Assembly: GCA_963799395.1 (NCBI GenBank)
Contig: CAWCWZ010000055.1
Coordinates: 5,906 to 69,905, forward strand
Reading direction: 5' to 3'
Source: Bog-752 sp963799395
GTDB taxonomy: Bacteria > Actinomycetota > Thermoleophilia > UBA2241
DNA: 64,000 bases
In this document: positions 43,594-52,626 of the stretch, in pieces
How the letters are laid out: the number at the start of each line of letters is the position of its first letter
Numbering within the stretch: position 1 is the stretch's first letter
The notes under the pieces: generated by a model
Database searches by the model: none
Told to the model about the DNA's origin: nothing
What the model saw: only the letters and a program-made list of their open reading frames with translations
Made by a program: the position numbers and the translations under genes

Positions 43594-43944
43594 ATGGAGG
43601 TCACCCGCTACGACGAGGCGCCCTCGTACGAGGCGCCCAAGCACCACGAGTGCTTCGGCCTTCGCCTGCAGGGCTTCGAGGTCTCAAAGACCCGCAACTT
43701 CTGGATGGCCATCTCGCACTTCCTGCCCGGCGGCGGCGCCTTCGAGGACGCGACCCCGGTCGAGAAGGTCTACTGCGTGCTCGACGGCGAGGTGACGGTC
43801 ATCACGCCCGAGGGCGAGGCCACGCTCAAGAAGTACGACTCCTGCTACCTCGCGCCCAACGAGTCGCGGGCTATCGAGAACCGCACCAACTCGCCCGCCT
43901 CGATGCTCGTCGTGATCCCCTATCCGCAGCCGCGCGATGTCTAG
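43594..43944 (+). CDS. cupin-domain protein
   Basis: A 116-residue cupin. The first motif is degenerate (LPGGGAFEDATPVEKVYCVLDGEVTVI, with no clear His pair), while the second (YLAPNESRAIENRT) lacks the usual His, so metal binding is doubtful. It sits between the cyclase and dehydrogenase genes. ATG 43594 is five bases after AAAGGAG; GTG 43591 is too close. The role is unknown. It ends in TAG. Confidence 0.7.
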   Translation: MEVTRYDEAPSYEAPKHHECFGLRLQGFEVSKTRNFWMAISHFLPGGGAFEDATPVEKVYCVLDGEVTVITPEGEATLKKYDSCYLAPNESRAIENRTNSPASMLVVIPYPQPRDV

Positions 43945-44012
43945 CGAGGCGAGCTTGCGCGAGCCCGCGGTGACGGCCTCTGGCCGAGCGTTGTGAGCCC
44001 AGGGAGCTGACC

Positions 44013-44951
44013 ATGACGCCTGCGGAACGGATCGCGGTCATCGGAGCGGGGCTCATGGGGCACGGGATCGCCCAGGTCTTCGCCTGCGCCGGACACGCGG
44101 TGACGGTCCAGGACCCGTTCCCCGAGGCGCTCGCCTCACTCCACGAACGCGTGGCCGCCAACCTGCGCCGGCTCGGCCTGCCCGAGGCGGCGGTCGATCG
44201 CATCACGCCGTGCGGCGAGGTGGCCGACGCGGTCGCCGACGCCACGTTCATCTTCGAGGCCGCGCCCGAGGACGTCGCGCTCAAGCAGGACCTGATGGAG
44301 CGCCTCACGGCGTGCGCGCCGCCCACCGCCGTTATCGCCAGCAACACGTCGTCGATGCCGGTCGCGAGCTACGCCGAGACGGCCCGCGGCCGGGAGAGGG
44401 TGGTGGGGGCTCACTGGTGGAACCCGCCCTACCTCATCCCGCTCGTCGAGGTGGTGCAGGGAGCCGAGACGAGCCCGACCACCGTCGCCGCGACGATGGC
44501 GCTGCTGGCCGCCGTCGGCAAGCTGCCGGTGCTCGTCCGCAAGGACGTGCCGGGCTTCATCGCCAACCGCCTGCAGCACGCCCTGTGGCGCGAGGCCATG
44601 GCGCTCGTCCAGGACGGCATCTGCGACGCCGATACCGTCGATCTCTGCATCAAGAACAGCTTTGGCCTGCGCCTTTCGGTGATGGGTCCGCTCGAGACCG
44701 CCGACCTCGGCGGCCTCGACATGATCCTCAGCATCCATGAGCAGATCCTGCCCTTCATCGACCGCACGCCGGGGCCGCTGCGGGTGCTCACGGACAAGGT
44801 GAAGGCCGGCGACCTCGGCATGAAGACCGGGCGCGGATTCTACGAGTGGACGCCCGCCGAGGCGGCCGCCACGCGGCAGCGCCTGACCGATCACCTCATC
44901 GCGGCGCTCGCGGCCAGGCCGGCCGCCGAAGCCGCCGAAGAAGTCCGGTAG
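44013..44951 (+). CDS. 3-hydroxyacyl-CoA dehydrogenase-family enzyme, candidate 3-hydroxy-5-oxohexanoate dehydrogenase
   Basis: A 312-residue NAD-dependent dehydrogenase. The nucleotide site is VIGAGLMGHGIAQVFACAGH. Further motifs are FEAAPEDVALKQDLM, SNTSSMPV, GAHWWNPPYLIPLVEV (catalytic His) and VPGFIANRLQHALWREAM. Free-acid-specific members of this family exist, so it could act on 3-hydroxy-5-oxohexanoate without CoA. ATG follows AGGGAGCTGACC. It ends in TAG. Confidence 0.86.
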   Translation: MTPAERIAVIGAGLMGHGIAQVFACAGHAVTVQDPFPEALASLHERVAANLRRLGLPEAAVDRITPCGEVADAVADATFIFEAAPEDVALKQDLMERLTACAPPTAVIASNTSSMPVASYAETARGRERVVGAHWWNPPYLIPLVEVVQGAETSPTTVAATMALLAAVGKLPVLVRKDVPGFIANRLQHALWREAMALVQDGICDADTVDLCIKNSFGLRLSVMGPLETADLGGLDMILSIHEQILPFIDRTPGPLRVLTDKVKAGDLGMKTGRGFYEWTPAEAAATRQRLTDHLIAALAARPAAEAAEEVR

Positions 44952-44978
44952 TCGTGCACTGAGCAGGAGGTGAGCCGC

Positions 44979-45806
44979 ATGAACGAGGTGATCATCACCG
45001 CCGCCCTGACGGGTCCGATCGCCAGGAAGACGGACAACCCGGCGGTCCCCTCCACGCCCGACGAGGTCGCCGAGAGCGCGAAGGGGGCCTACGAGGCGGG
45101 CGCCGCGATCGTGCACATCCACCTGCGCGACAACGACGAGCCGACGGTGAGCCTCGATGTGGCGCGCCGCACGGTCGAAGCCGTACGGGCGGCGTGCCCG
45201 GCGATCATCCAGCTCTCGACGGGCGGGCTCGACATCCCCTACGAAGAACGCATGCAGCTGGTCGAAGCGAGACCGCTCATGGCCACCCTCAACCCCTGCA
45301 CCATGACCTTCGCCATGGGGGAGTTCCGCAATCCGCCCGACAAGATGCCGCTGCTCGCGGCGCGCATGAAGGAGCTGGGAGTCAAGCCTGAAGTCGAGAT
45401 CTACGACACCGGTCATCTCGACATGATGCTGGAGCTCCTCAAGAAGGATCTGCTCGTCGAGCCGCTCCAGGTGTCGTTCGTGATGGGCGTGCGGGGCGGC
45501 ATGATGGCCGACCCCGAGATCCTCGCCTATCTCGTGAAGCGTCTGCCGGCCGGCACGAGCTGGCAGGTGATCGCCATCGGGCGGGCCAACCTGCCGCTCA
45601 CGACGATCGGTCTGGCGATGGGCGGCAACGCCCGCACCGGGCTCGAAGACACGCTGTTGCTCGACAAGGGCAGGCCGGCCGCGAGCAACGCCGAGCTCGT
45701 GGGCCGGCTCGTGGGCGTTGCCCGGTCGGTCGGGCGTGAGCCGGCCACGGTCGCCGATGTGGTCGCACGCCTGCGACTGTCGACCGACCTGCTGGGTGCG
45801 GCGTGA
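44979..45806 (+). CDS. BKACE-family beta-keto acid cleavage enzyme, candidate triacetate acetoacetate-lyase
   Basis: A 275-residue TIM barrel of the 3-keto-5-aminohexanoate cleavage family. The zinc His pair is in IVHIHLRDN, followed by TGG at the active site (LSTGGLDIPYEER), ATLNPCTM, and the late GLEDTLLLDKGRPA. BKACE enzymes cleave a beta-keto acid with acetyl-CoA to acetoacetate plus a new CoA ester. With 3,5-dioxohexanoate this would yield acetoacetyl-CoA and acetoacetate. ATG follows AGGAGGTGAGCCGC; the GTG nine bases earlier is less likely. Confidence 0.87.
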   Translation: MNEVIITAALTGPIARKTDNPAVPSTPDEVAESAKGAYEAGAAIVHIHLRDNDEPTVSLDVARRTVEAVRAACPAIIQLSTGGLDIPYEERMQLVEARPLMATLNPCTMTFAMGEFRNPPDKMPLLAARMKELGVKPEVEIYDTGHLDMMLELLKKDLLVEPLQVSFVMGVRGGMMADPEILAYLVKRLPAGTSWQVIAIGRANLPLTTIGLAMGGNARTGLEDTLLLDKGRPAASNAELVGRLVGVARSVGREPATVADVVARLRLSTDLLGAA

Positions 45807-45880
45807 GCGGCGGGGCGAACACCTGTCCGCTGCGTGGTGGCGGTATCGGCGTGTCTGCGGCACCGTCTGCGGGGCGGTGC

Positions 45881-45941
45881 TTGACTGGACCGAGACCGAC
45901 TGTAGTATCCCGTATTGTGGGTGAGTTCGTCCGTATGGTGG
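45881..45941 (+). promoter_or_regulatory. promoter with twin IclR-type boxes (site C), before the ABC importer
   Basis: TTGACT (45881-45886), 16 bases, TAGTAT (45903-45908), then CCCGTATTGTGG (45909-45920) and TCCGTATGGTGG (45930-45941), 21 bases apart. The start would be near 45915, with a leader of about 230 bases. In the rest of the gap 45807-46143 I see no gene. Confidence 0.72.
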
Positions 45942-46143
45942 ATAGCACCAACGTCGGGACCGACGTCATCGTGTCGGATTCACAGTGGGCCGGGGGGCTC
46001 TTGTCGAGGCCAGCGCGGCCTCGGTGGAGCGGCTTCTCCAGCTTGCTTCGAGTCGAGAGGGGACCGCAAGCGGTTCGCGTGGCGCTCGCTGATGCCCGGC
46101 AACGGGCCGCGGCCGGTCGCGCAACCACGGCAAGGAGGCAGGG

Positions 46144-47551
46144 ATGGAATCGAAGGGGCATGAGCCCACGGATTCGCCGGGCGATCTGGCATCGGTGGTC
46201 AAGAAGCCGATCACGCGCCGCGACTTCCTCAAGGTTGCCGGCGGTGCGGGCGCGGTCGTCGCCGCCTCGGGAAGCCTGGGCGGCGTCCTGGCGGCCTGTG
46301 GCAGCAGCAGCAGTAGCAGCAGTAGCAGCGCAACGGGTCGCACCATAAAGGTGGGGTTCGTGTCGCCGCTCACCGGCCCGCTGGCCACGTTCGGCGAGCT
46401 CGACCAGTTCTGCGTCGCCCAGTGGAGAGCAGCCGTCAAGGACGGCGTCAAGTGCGGCGACGGCAAGGTCCACCCGATCCAGATCATCGTCCAGGATTCG
46501 CAGTCCGACACGAACCGCGCGTCCACCGTGGCCGGCGACCTGATCACCAACGACAACGTCGACGTGATGATGGTGGCCTCGACGCCCGACACGGTGAACC
46601 CGGTGGCTTCTCAGGCCGAGGCTCTCGGCGTGCCGTGCGTCTCCAACGACTGCCCGTGGCAGCCCTACTACTTCGGTCGCGGCGCCACCCCGGCAAAGCC
46701 GTTCAAGTGGACCTACCACGCGTTCTGGGGCCTCGAGGACGTCACCGCCGTCTACACCGGCATGTGGGACCAGATCCCCACGAACAAGCTGGTCGGCGAG
46801 ATGTGGCCGAACGACGCCGACGGTCTCGGCTGGGCCAACCCGAAGACCGGCCAGCCGCCGCTGCTCACGGCGGCCGGCTACAAGTTCGTCGACGGCGGCC
46901 GCTTCCCGGACGGTACGCTCGACTACACGCCGCAGATCACCAAGTTCAAGGCGGCCGGCTGTCAGATCATGAGCGGCGTCTTCATTCCGCCGGACTTCGT
47001 GAACTTCTGGAAGCAGTCCTACCAGCAGGGGTTCCAAGCCGAAGGTCGCCTCGGTCGGCAAGGCGCTGCTGTTCCCGGCCGAGCTCGAGTCGATCGGCCC
47101 GATCGGCTACGGGCTCACCACCGAGGTGTGGTGGTCGCCCTGGCACCCCTTCAAGTCATCGCTTTCGGGCCAGACCACGAAGCAGCTCGCCGACCTCTGG
47201 ACCTCGTCCTCCGGCGGCAAGGAGTGGGCGCAGCCGCTGCTGCACTACGCGGTCTTCGAGGTCGTTGTCGACGCCCTCAAGCGCGCCACCAGCGTCGACA
47301 ACAAGGAGACCGTCGTCACGGCGATCAAGAACACCGACCTGAACACCATCCAGGGCCACATCACCTGGACGGCCGGACCGCCGCTGAACCCGGTCCCCAA
47401 CGTCTGCCGCACCGTGCTCGTGGGCGGCATGTGGGTCAAGGGCACCACCTATCCGTTCGACCTTGAGCTCGTGGCGACCGAGCACGCGGCGGCGGCGCCG
47501 TTCAACGTCACCATCCCGCAGAACGGCAAGCTCGTGCCGATGAAGTACTGA
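46144..47551 (+). CDS. ABC importer substrate-binding lipoprotein, branched-chain amino acid (HAAT) family, one apparent frameshift
   Basis: About 468 residues. The N-terminus has a twin-Arg motif (TRRDFLKVAGG), a hydrophobic stretch and a lipobox ending LAAC, so the protein should be exported by Tat and lipid-anchored. A run of nine Ser follows. The binding-protein fold starts IKVGFVSPLTGPLATFG. The frame breaks near 47036: TTCCAAGCCG has one extra A; removing it restores QPKVASVGKALLFPAELES and the rest to KLVPMKY. ATG follows AAGGAGGCAGGG. HAAT binding proteins also carry aromatic acids, amides and urea, and the operator upstream ties this one to the phenol cluster. Confidence 0.85.
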
Positions 47552-47564
47552 GGCAGGCAGCAGC

Positions 47565-48349
47565 GTGACCGACCCAACCCAGGATCCGGCGCGGGAGTCC
47601 GCCACAACGGCAGACTCCCCGCCGGCGACCGTCATCCTTGAGACGGAGGGCCTCAAGAAGTCGTTCGGCGGCGTCAAGGTCATCGACGACCTGAGCGTCC
47701 GGCTGAACGACGGCGAAGCACTGGGGATCATCGGGCCGAACGGCGCCGGCAAGACCACACTGTTCAACATGATCACCGGCGTGTATCGGCCCGATGGCGG
47801 TCGGGTCGTCTACAAGGGCCACAACATCACGCACCTGTCGCGGCAGAGGCGCTGCCGCGAAGGGATCGGGCGCACGTTCCAGATTCCCAAGCCGTTCTCC
47901 GACATGAGCGTCTTCGAGAACGTGCTGGTCTGCGCGACGTACGGCCGCGGCCTGCGCGAACGGGCCAGCTACGAGCGGTGTGTCGAAACGCTGGAGTTGA
48001 CGCGTCTAACCGACAAGGCCAACCAGCAGGCCGGCAAACTGACACTGCTGAACCGCAAGCGCCTCGAGCTCGCGCGAGCGCTCGCCGGCGATCCGTCCGT
48101 GCTCTTGCTCGACGAGATCGCCGGCGGGCTCACCGAAGCCGAAGTCGAGGAGCTCATCGTGACCATCCGCGACCTGCACGCCGAAGGCTACTCGATCATC
48201 TGGATCGAGCACATCGTGCATGCGCTGCTGGCTACGGTCGACCGCATCTTTGCCATCAGCACCGGTCGCAAGCTGATCGAAGGCGACCCTTCCGACGTCA
48301 TGTGCAGTGACGAGGTGCAGGCCTGCTACATGGGGGGACCCCCCTGTGA
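47565..48349 (+). CDS. livG: ABC importer ATPase, LivG type (frame slips at its very end)
   Basis: About 261 residues. Walker A GPNGAGKTTLFN, the Q-loop region RTFQIPKPF, signature replaced by KLTLLNRKRLELARALA, Walker B VLLLDEIAGGL and the switch His (WIEHIVHAL) are present. LTLLNRKRLE lacks the strict LSGGQ, as often in LivG. The frame is open to 49052, but past ACYMGGPP it is nonsense over the livF gene. One base added in the G6-A-C6 run at 48332-48344 gives a TGA at 48347-48349, overlapping the livF GTG as in related operons. GTG start. Confidence 0.87.
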
Positions 48350-49044
48350 GCTTTCTCGAAGTGCACGATATCGATGTCTTCTACGGCGACTTTCAGGCGC
48401 TCTTCTCTGTGTCGTTTGCCATCGAGCAGGGGCAGACGTTTGCCGTCATCGGCGCCAACGGGTCCGGCAAGTCGACCATGCTGCGCACGGTCGCCGGCTT
48501 GTCCCGGCCCCGCTCGGGCAAGATCCTGTTCGACGGCGAGCCCATCGACCATGTGAGTGCTCACAAGCGGGTGGCCATGGGCATATCCCTGGTTCCCGAG
48601 GGGCGGCGGGTCTTTGCCAGCCTGACCGTGAACGAGAATCTGGAGGTCGGCGCTTACGGCGGCCGCCGGGGCGACTGGAACCTCGAGTCGATCTACGAGC
48701 TCTTTCCGCTGCTCAAGCCGTTGGCCAAACGCCAGGCGGCCAGCCTGTCGGGCGGCGAGCAGCAGGCGCTCGCCATCGGCAGGTCTCTCATGTCCAACCC
48801 CCGCCTCGTGCTGCTCGACGAGGTTTCGCTCGGCCTTGCGCCGGTGGTCATCAAGCGCATCTACGAAGCCATGGTCGAGTTGCCCGTCCGCGGCACCACG
48901 ATCCTCGTGGTCGAGCAGGACGTGCAGCACGTCCTCACGGTGGCCGACCACGTGGCCTGTTTTCTGGAAGGGCGAATCTCACTCGAAGGCAAGCCCGACG
49001 AGCTGAACTCAGACCAAATCACGGCAGCCTACTTCGGGATGTGA
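48346..49044 (+). CDS. livF: ABC importer ATPase, LivF type
   Basis: A 232-residue ATPase: Walker A GANGSGKSTMLRT, signature LSGGEQQALAIGRSLM, Walker B LVLLDEVSLGLAP, switch region VVEQDVQHV. It starts at a GTG overlapping the stop of livG and ends just before livH. It energises import together with LivG. Confidence 0.92.
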   Translation: MSFLEVHDIDVFYGDFQALFSVSFAIEQGQTFAVIGANGSGKSTMLRTVAGLSRPRSGKILFDGEPIDHVSAHKRVAMGISLVPEGRRVFASLTVNENLEVGAYGGRRGDWNLESIYELFPLLKPLAKRQAASLSGGEQQALAIGRSLMSNPRLVLLDEVSLGLAPVVIKRIYEAMVELPVRGTTILVVEQDVQHVLTVADHVACFLEGRISLEGKPDELNSDQITAAYFGM

Positions 49045-49048
49045 GCGC

Positions 49049-49921
49049 ATGAACTGGGTCAATATCGCCGTTCAAGGGATCCTCCTGGGAGGCTTGTACG
49101 CACTGTTTGCCATCGGCCTGGCCCTCGTCTTTGGCGTCATGCGCCTCGTGAACCTGGCGCACGGCGACCTGGGGATCCTTGCCGCGTTCATCACCCTGGG
49201 CCTTCTGAGGTCGGGCCATCTCGGCCTCTGGCCGGCGGCGCTGCTGTCGGTCGTCATCATGTTCGCCGTAGGCTACGTGCTGCAACGCGGCCTGCTGAAC
49301 TTCACCCTGGGAACCGACGACACACGCCCGATCGTGGTCACGTTCGGCCTGGCGATCATCATCCAGAATGCGCTGCTCCTGACCTTCTCCGCCGACGAAC
49401 AGGGCCTCGATGCCGGCAAGATCGAGACCGCCAGCATCCGCATCAACAGTCATCTCGCCATCGGCTGGTACCCCCTGCTGGTATTCGTCCTTGCCGTGGT
49501 CATGATCGCCGCCGTGCAGCTGTTCCTGAACCGGACCAGAATGGGCAGGGCCTTCCGGGCGACCTCGGACGACCGCGAAGCGGCCGAGCTCATGGGCATG
49601 AACAACAGGCATATCTACAGCCTGGCCATGGCCCTGTCCCTCGGCACCGTGGCGATCGGCGGCATCGCCCTGGCCATCCGCACCACGTTCGACCCGACCG
49701 CCGGATCGTTCAACCTCATCTACGCCTTCGAGGCCGTCATCATGGGCGGGATGGGCTCCCTCTGGGGCACCCTGCTCGGCGGTGTCGTGCTCGGCCTTTC
49801 CCAGACCCTCGGTTCCCAGGTGTTCGGCAGCGGCTGGGGGATCCTCTGCGGCAACGTGGTCTTCCTCATCGTCCTCGCGGTGCGGCCGAGTGGCTTCTTC
49901 GCACGGACGGTGACGGCATGA
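49049..49921 (+). CDS. livH: ABC importer permease, LivH type
   Basis: A 290-residue membrane protein with about eight hydrophobic segments. It starts VNIAVQGILLGGLYALFAIGLALVFGVMRLVNLAHGD, in two readable pieces typical of LivH, and has the cytoplasmic coupling motif RTRMGRAFRATSDDREAAELMGMN. ATG overlap with livM (ATGA). Confidence 0.93.
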   Translation: MNWVNIAVQGILLGGLYALFAIGLALVFGVMRLVNLAHGDLGILAAFITLGLLRSGHLGLWPAALLSVVIMFAVGYVLQRGLLNFTLGTDDTRPIVVTFGLAIIIQNALLLTFSADEQGLDAGKIETASIRINSHLAIGWYPLLVFVLAVVMIAAVQLFLNRTRMGRAFRATSDDREAAELMGMNNRHIYSLAMALSLGTVAIGGIALAIRTTFDPTAGSFNLIYAFEAVIMGGMGSLWGTLLGGVVLGLSQTLGSQVFGSGWGILCGNVVFLIVLAVRPSGFFARTVTA

Positions 49922-51028
49922 CCGCCGGCGGCAGCGTGAACACGGACGAGCGTCCCGTCACCGGTGCCGACGTCGGCCTTCCCGCGTTTCGCGTTTCGCG
50001 CTCCACACGGCTGCACCTGTTCGTGCTCGTCGTGTCGGTGCTCGATCGTGGTCGTCCTTGCCTCGGTCCCGGTGTGGGCGCAGGTCAGCGTCACGCGCAC
50101 TCTGATCACACTCTTCGGGCTGGTGGCTCTCGCCCAGATGTGGAACCTTCTGGCCGGCTTTGCCGGGCTCATCTCGGTCGGCCAGCAGGCGTACATCGGC
50201 ATCGGCGCCTACGGGCTGTGGCTCTTCGGCGACGAGCTCCACGCGCAGTCGTTCGTCGCCGCCATCCTCGCCGCTGCCCTGGCCGCTCTCATCGCACTGT
50301 GCATCGCCCCGCTCCTGTTCCGCCTGCGCGGCGGCTACTTTGCCATCGGATCATGGGTGTTCGCGGTGATCGTCATGATCATCGTGTCGAACGTCCAGGC
50401 CACGGGCGGCGGGTCCGGCACGACGCTCAACTCGGTCGCGGGCATGTCACGGGACACGCGCATCTTCGGCACGTACTGGATGGGGCTGGCGGTCGCCGCC
50501 GGGTCGATCCTCGCCGTGTACCTGTTGCTGCGATCGAAGCGCGGTCTGGCGCTGACAGCGATTCGCGACAACACCCTGGCGGCGCAGAGCTCGGGCGTGA
50601 ACGTCTTCCGCTCCAAGCTCATCGTGTACGCCATCGCGGCCTTTGGGTGCGGTGCCATGGGAGCTGTCGTCGCGCTCAACCTGCTCTTCATCCAGCCGGC
50701 GTCGTCGTTCAGCATCAACTGGACGGCCTACGCGATCTTCATCGTCGTCATCGGTGGCCTCGGCAGTATCGAAGGCCCCATCCTGGGGGCCGTCATCTAC
50801 TTCGCCCTGCAGCAAACACTCAGCCAGTACGGCTCAACGTACTTCCTGCTGCTGGGGGTGATCGCCGTGGTCATGGCGACCAAGGTCCCGCGCGGTCTGT
50901 GGGGCCTGGTCACGGCGCGCTGGGACCTCCACCTGTTCCCGGTGAGACGTGGTCTGGTGCTGGAGTCGCCGCCAAAGGCGTCGGCGATGCCCGAGGCCCA
51001 GGCCCCGGCCGGGCAGGCGATCCCGTAG
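49918..51028 (+). CDS. livM: ABC importer permease, LivM type (one apparent frameshift)
   Basis: About 369 residues. A short hydrophilic start is read from ATG 49918 (overlapping the livH stop); the membrane part is in the next frame. An extra G at 50044 (CTC-g-ATCGTG) explains the switch and gives LFVLVVSVLIVVVLASVPVWAQ. Then come GLVALAQMWNLLAGFAGLISVGQQAYIGIGAYG and the coupling region RSKRGLALTAIRDNTLAAQSSGVN. About ten hydrophobic segments. The tail is Pro/Ala-rich. Confidence 0.87.
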
Positions 51029-51140
51029 GACCGTCGCGGTCGTGTCGGTCCCGCGCGACGGAGGCGCGCGACCCGGCCGAGGGGGTGTCCGCGGCGCGAT
51101 CGCGTGGCCGCTCGTCGACCGCGCCCCCTCGACGTCTCAC

Positions 51141-51192
51141 GCGTCGACCAGCCATCCGCGTCTCGCGCGTCGACCGGCCATCCGCGTCTCGC
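51141..51192 (+). repeat. 26-bp tandem direct repeat between livM and the dehydrogenase
   Basis: GCGTCGACCRGCCATCCGCG plus TCTCGC occurs twice in succession (51141-51166, 51167-51192) with one difference. It lies 65 bases upstream of the dehydrogenase start. It could be a binding site or a slippage product. Confidence 0.7.
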
Positions 51193-51256
51193 GCCGCAGC
51201 ACCGGGGGCGCGGATCTGTCCCACGTCACGCAGAGTCGGCAACGAAAGGCTTCACG

Positions 51257-52554
51257 ATGACCGAGTACCTCAAGAAGGCTCCGACCAAGGTCGCCGCCGA
51301 CCTGGCGCGCGTCCGCGACACCGTGAGCAGGATCATCTCCGACGTGCGTGCCCGCGGCCTCGACGCGGTGCGCGAGTACTCTCGCAAGTTCGACGGGTGG
51401 GACCCGCCATCGTTCAAAGTCGCCGCGGAGGAGATCGAGCGGGCGAAGGCGGCCATCGCGCCCGATGTCCTGGCGTCGCTGGACTTCGCGCATGCCCAGA
51501 TCAGGGAGTTCGCCCAGCTCCAGCGAGACAGCATGGGCGATTTCGAGGTCGAGACTCTGCCCGGAGTGTTCCTCGGTCAGAAGCAGATCCCGGTTTCCAG
51601 CGCCGGCGCCTACGTGCCGGCTGTAAATACCCGATGCTGATGTCGGCGCAGATGAGCATCCTCACGGCCAAGGTCGCGGGCGTCGAGCGCGTCGTGGCCT
51701 GCGCGCCGCCGTATGAGGGCAAGGGGATGTTCCCGGAGATGCTCTGGTCGATGGCGCTTGCCGGCGCCGACGAGATCTGGTGCGTCGGCGGCGTGCAGGC
51801 GCTCGCCCTCATGGCCTGCGGCGCCGAGGGCTACGAACCGGTCGATTTCATCGCGGGCCCCGGCAACATGTATGTCGCCGAGGCCAAGCGCCAGCTCTTC
51901 GGCGACGTCGGTATCGACCTGCTGGCCGGTCCGACGGAGATCCTCGTGATCGCCGACGAGACCTCGGATCCGCGGATCGTCGCGGCCGACCTTCTCGGGC
52001 AGGCCGAGCACGGCCCCACTTCGCCGGCGATCCTCGTCAGCCTCTCGAGGGAGATCGCGCTTGCGGTCCTCTCCGAGGTCGAGCGTCAGCTCAAGGAGCT
52101 GCCGACGCGCGAGGTGGCCGAGAAGTCGTGGGCCGACCATGGCGAGATCGTCGTCGTGTCCGGACGCGACGAGGCCGTGAGCGTGGCCGACGACTACGCG
52201 CCCGAGCATCTCGAAGTGCAGACGAGCGCAGCGGAGTGGTACCTGGACCACCTGCGAAACTACGGCACCCTGTGCGTGGGTGAAGAGGCGACCATCACCT
52301 TCTCCGACAAGGCCATCGGCACCAACCACACGCTGCCGACCGGTCGCGCGGCCCGCTACACCGGCGGCCTGTGGGTCGGCAAGTTTCTGAAGACCGTGAC
52401 CTACCAGAGGTGCACGCGCGAGGGCGCGCTTGCCGTCGCGCCACACGCGGGCCGCCTCGCCGACGCCGAACACATGTACGGCCACGGAAAGACCGCCTAC
52501 TTGCGCATCGAGAAGTACGGCGGTCGTGGGCACTCGTCCGGCCGCCTCACCTGA
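51257..52554 (+). CDS. histidinol dehydrogenase-family enzyme, HpsN-like (one apparent frameshift)
   Basis: About 432 residues of the HisD fold, an NAD-linked alcohol-to-acid dehydrogenase. LGQAEHGPTSPAILVS gives the metal-ligand Gln and His, DYAPEHLEVQ the catalytic Glu-His pair, and GTNHTLPTGRAARYTGGLWVGKFLKT resembles sulfopropanediol dehydrogenase (HpsN) more than biosynthetic HisD. No other his genes are nearby. The frame breaks near 51622: GCTGTAAATACC needs one more G to read AGAYVPAGKYPMLMSAQ. It may be the last gene of the ABC importer operon, oxidising what the importer brings in. ATG start; no strong ribosome site. Confidence 0.78.
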
Positions 52555-52626
52555 GGGAACGTGGGGCCGTCGAGCCGAGATCGAGGGGCGACACAGCAAA
52601 CGCGGCGAGCCGAGTCTCGGAGGGCG

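Noticed and set aside
47565..49052. A 495-residue LivG with a long tail
   Set aside because: Everything after ACYMGGPP is an off-frame reading of livF.
49918..52554. A single 878-residue protein
   Set aside because: It joins the LivM start, nonsense over the LivM body and the back part of the HisD-like gene by accidental frame continuity.
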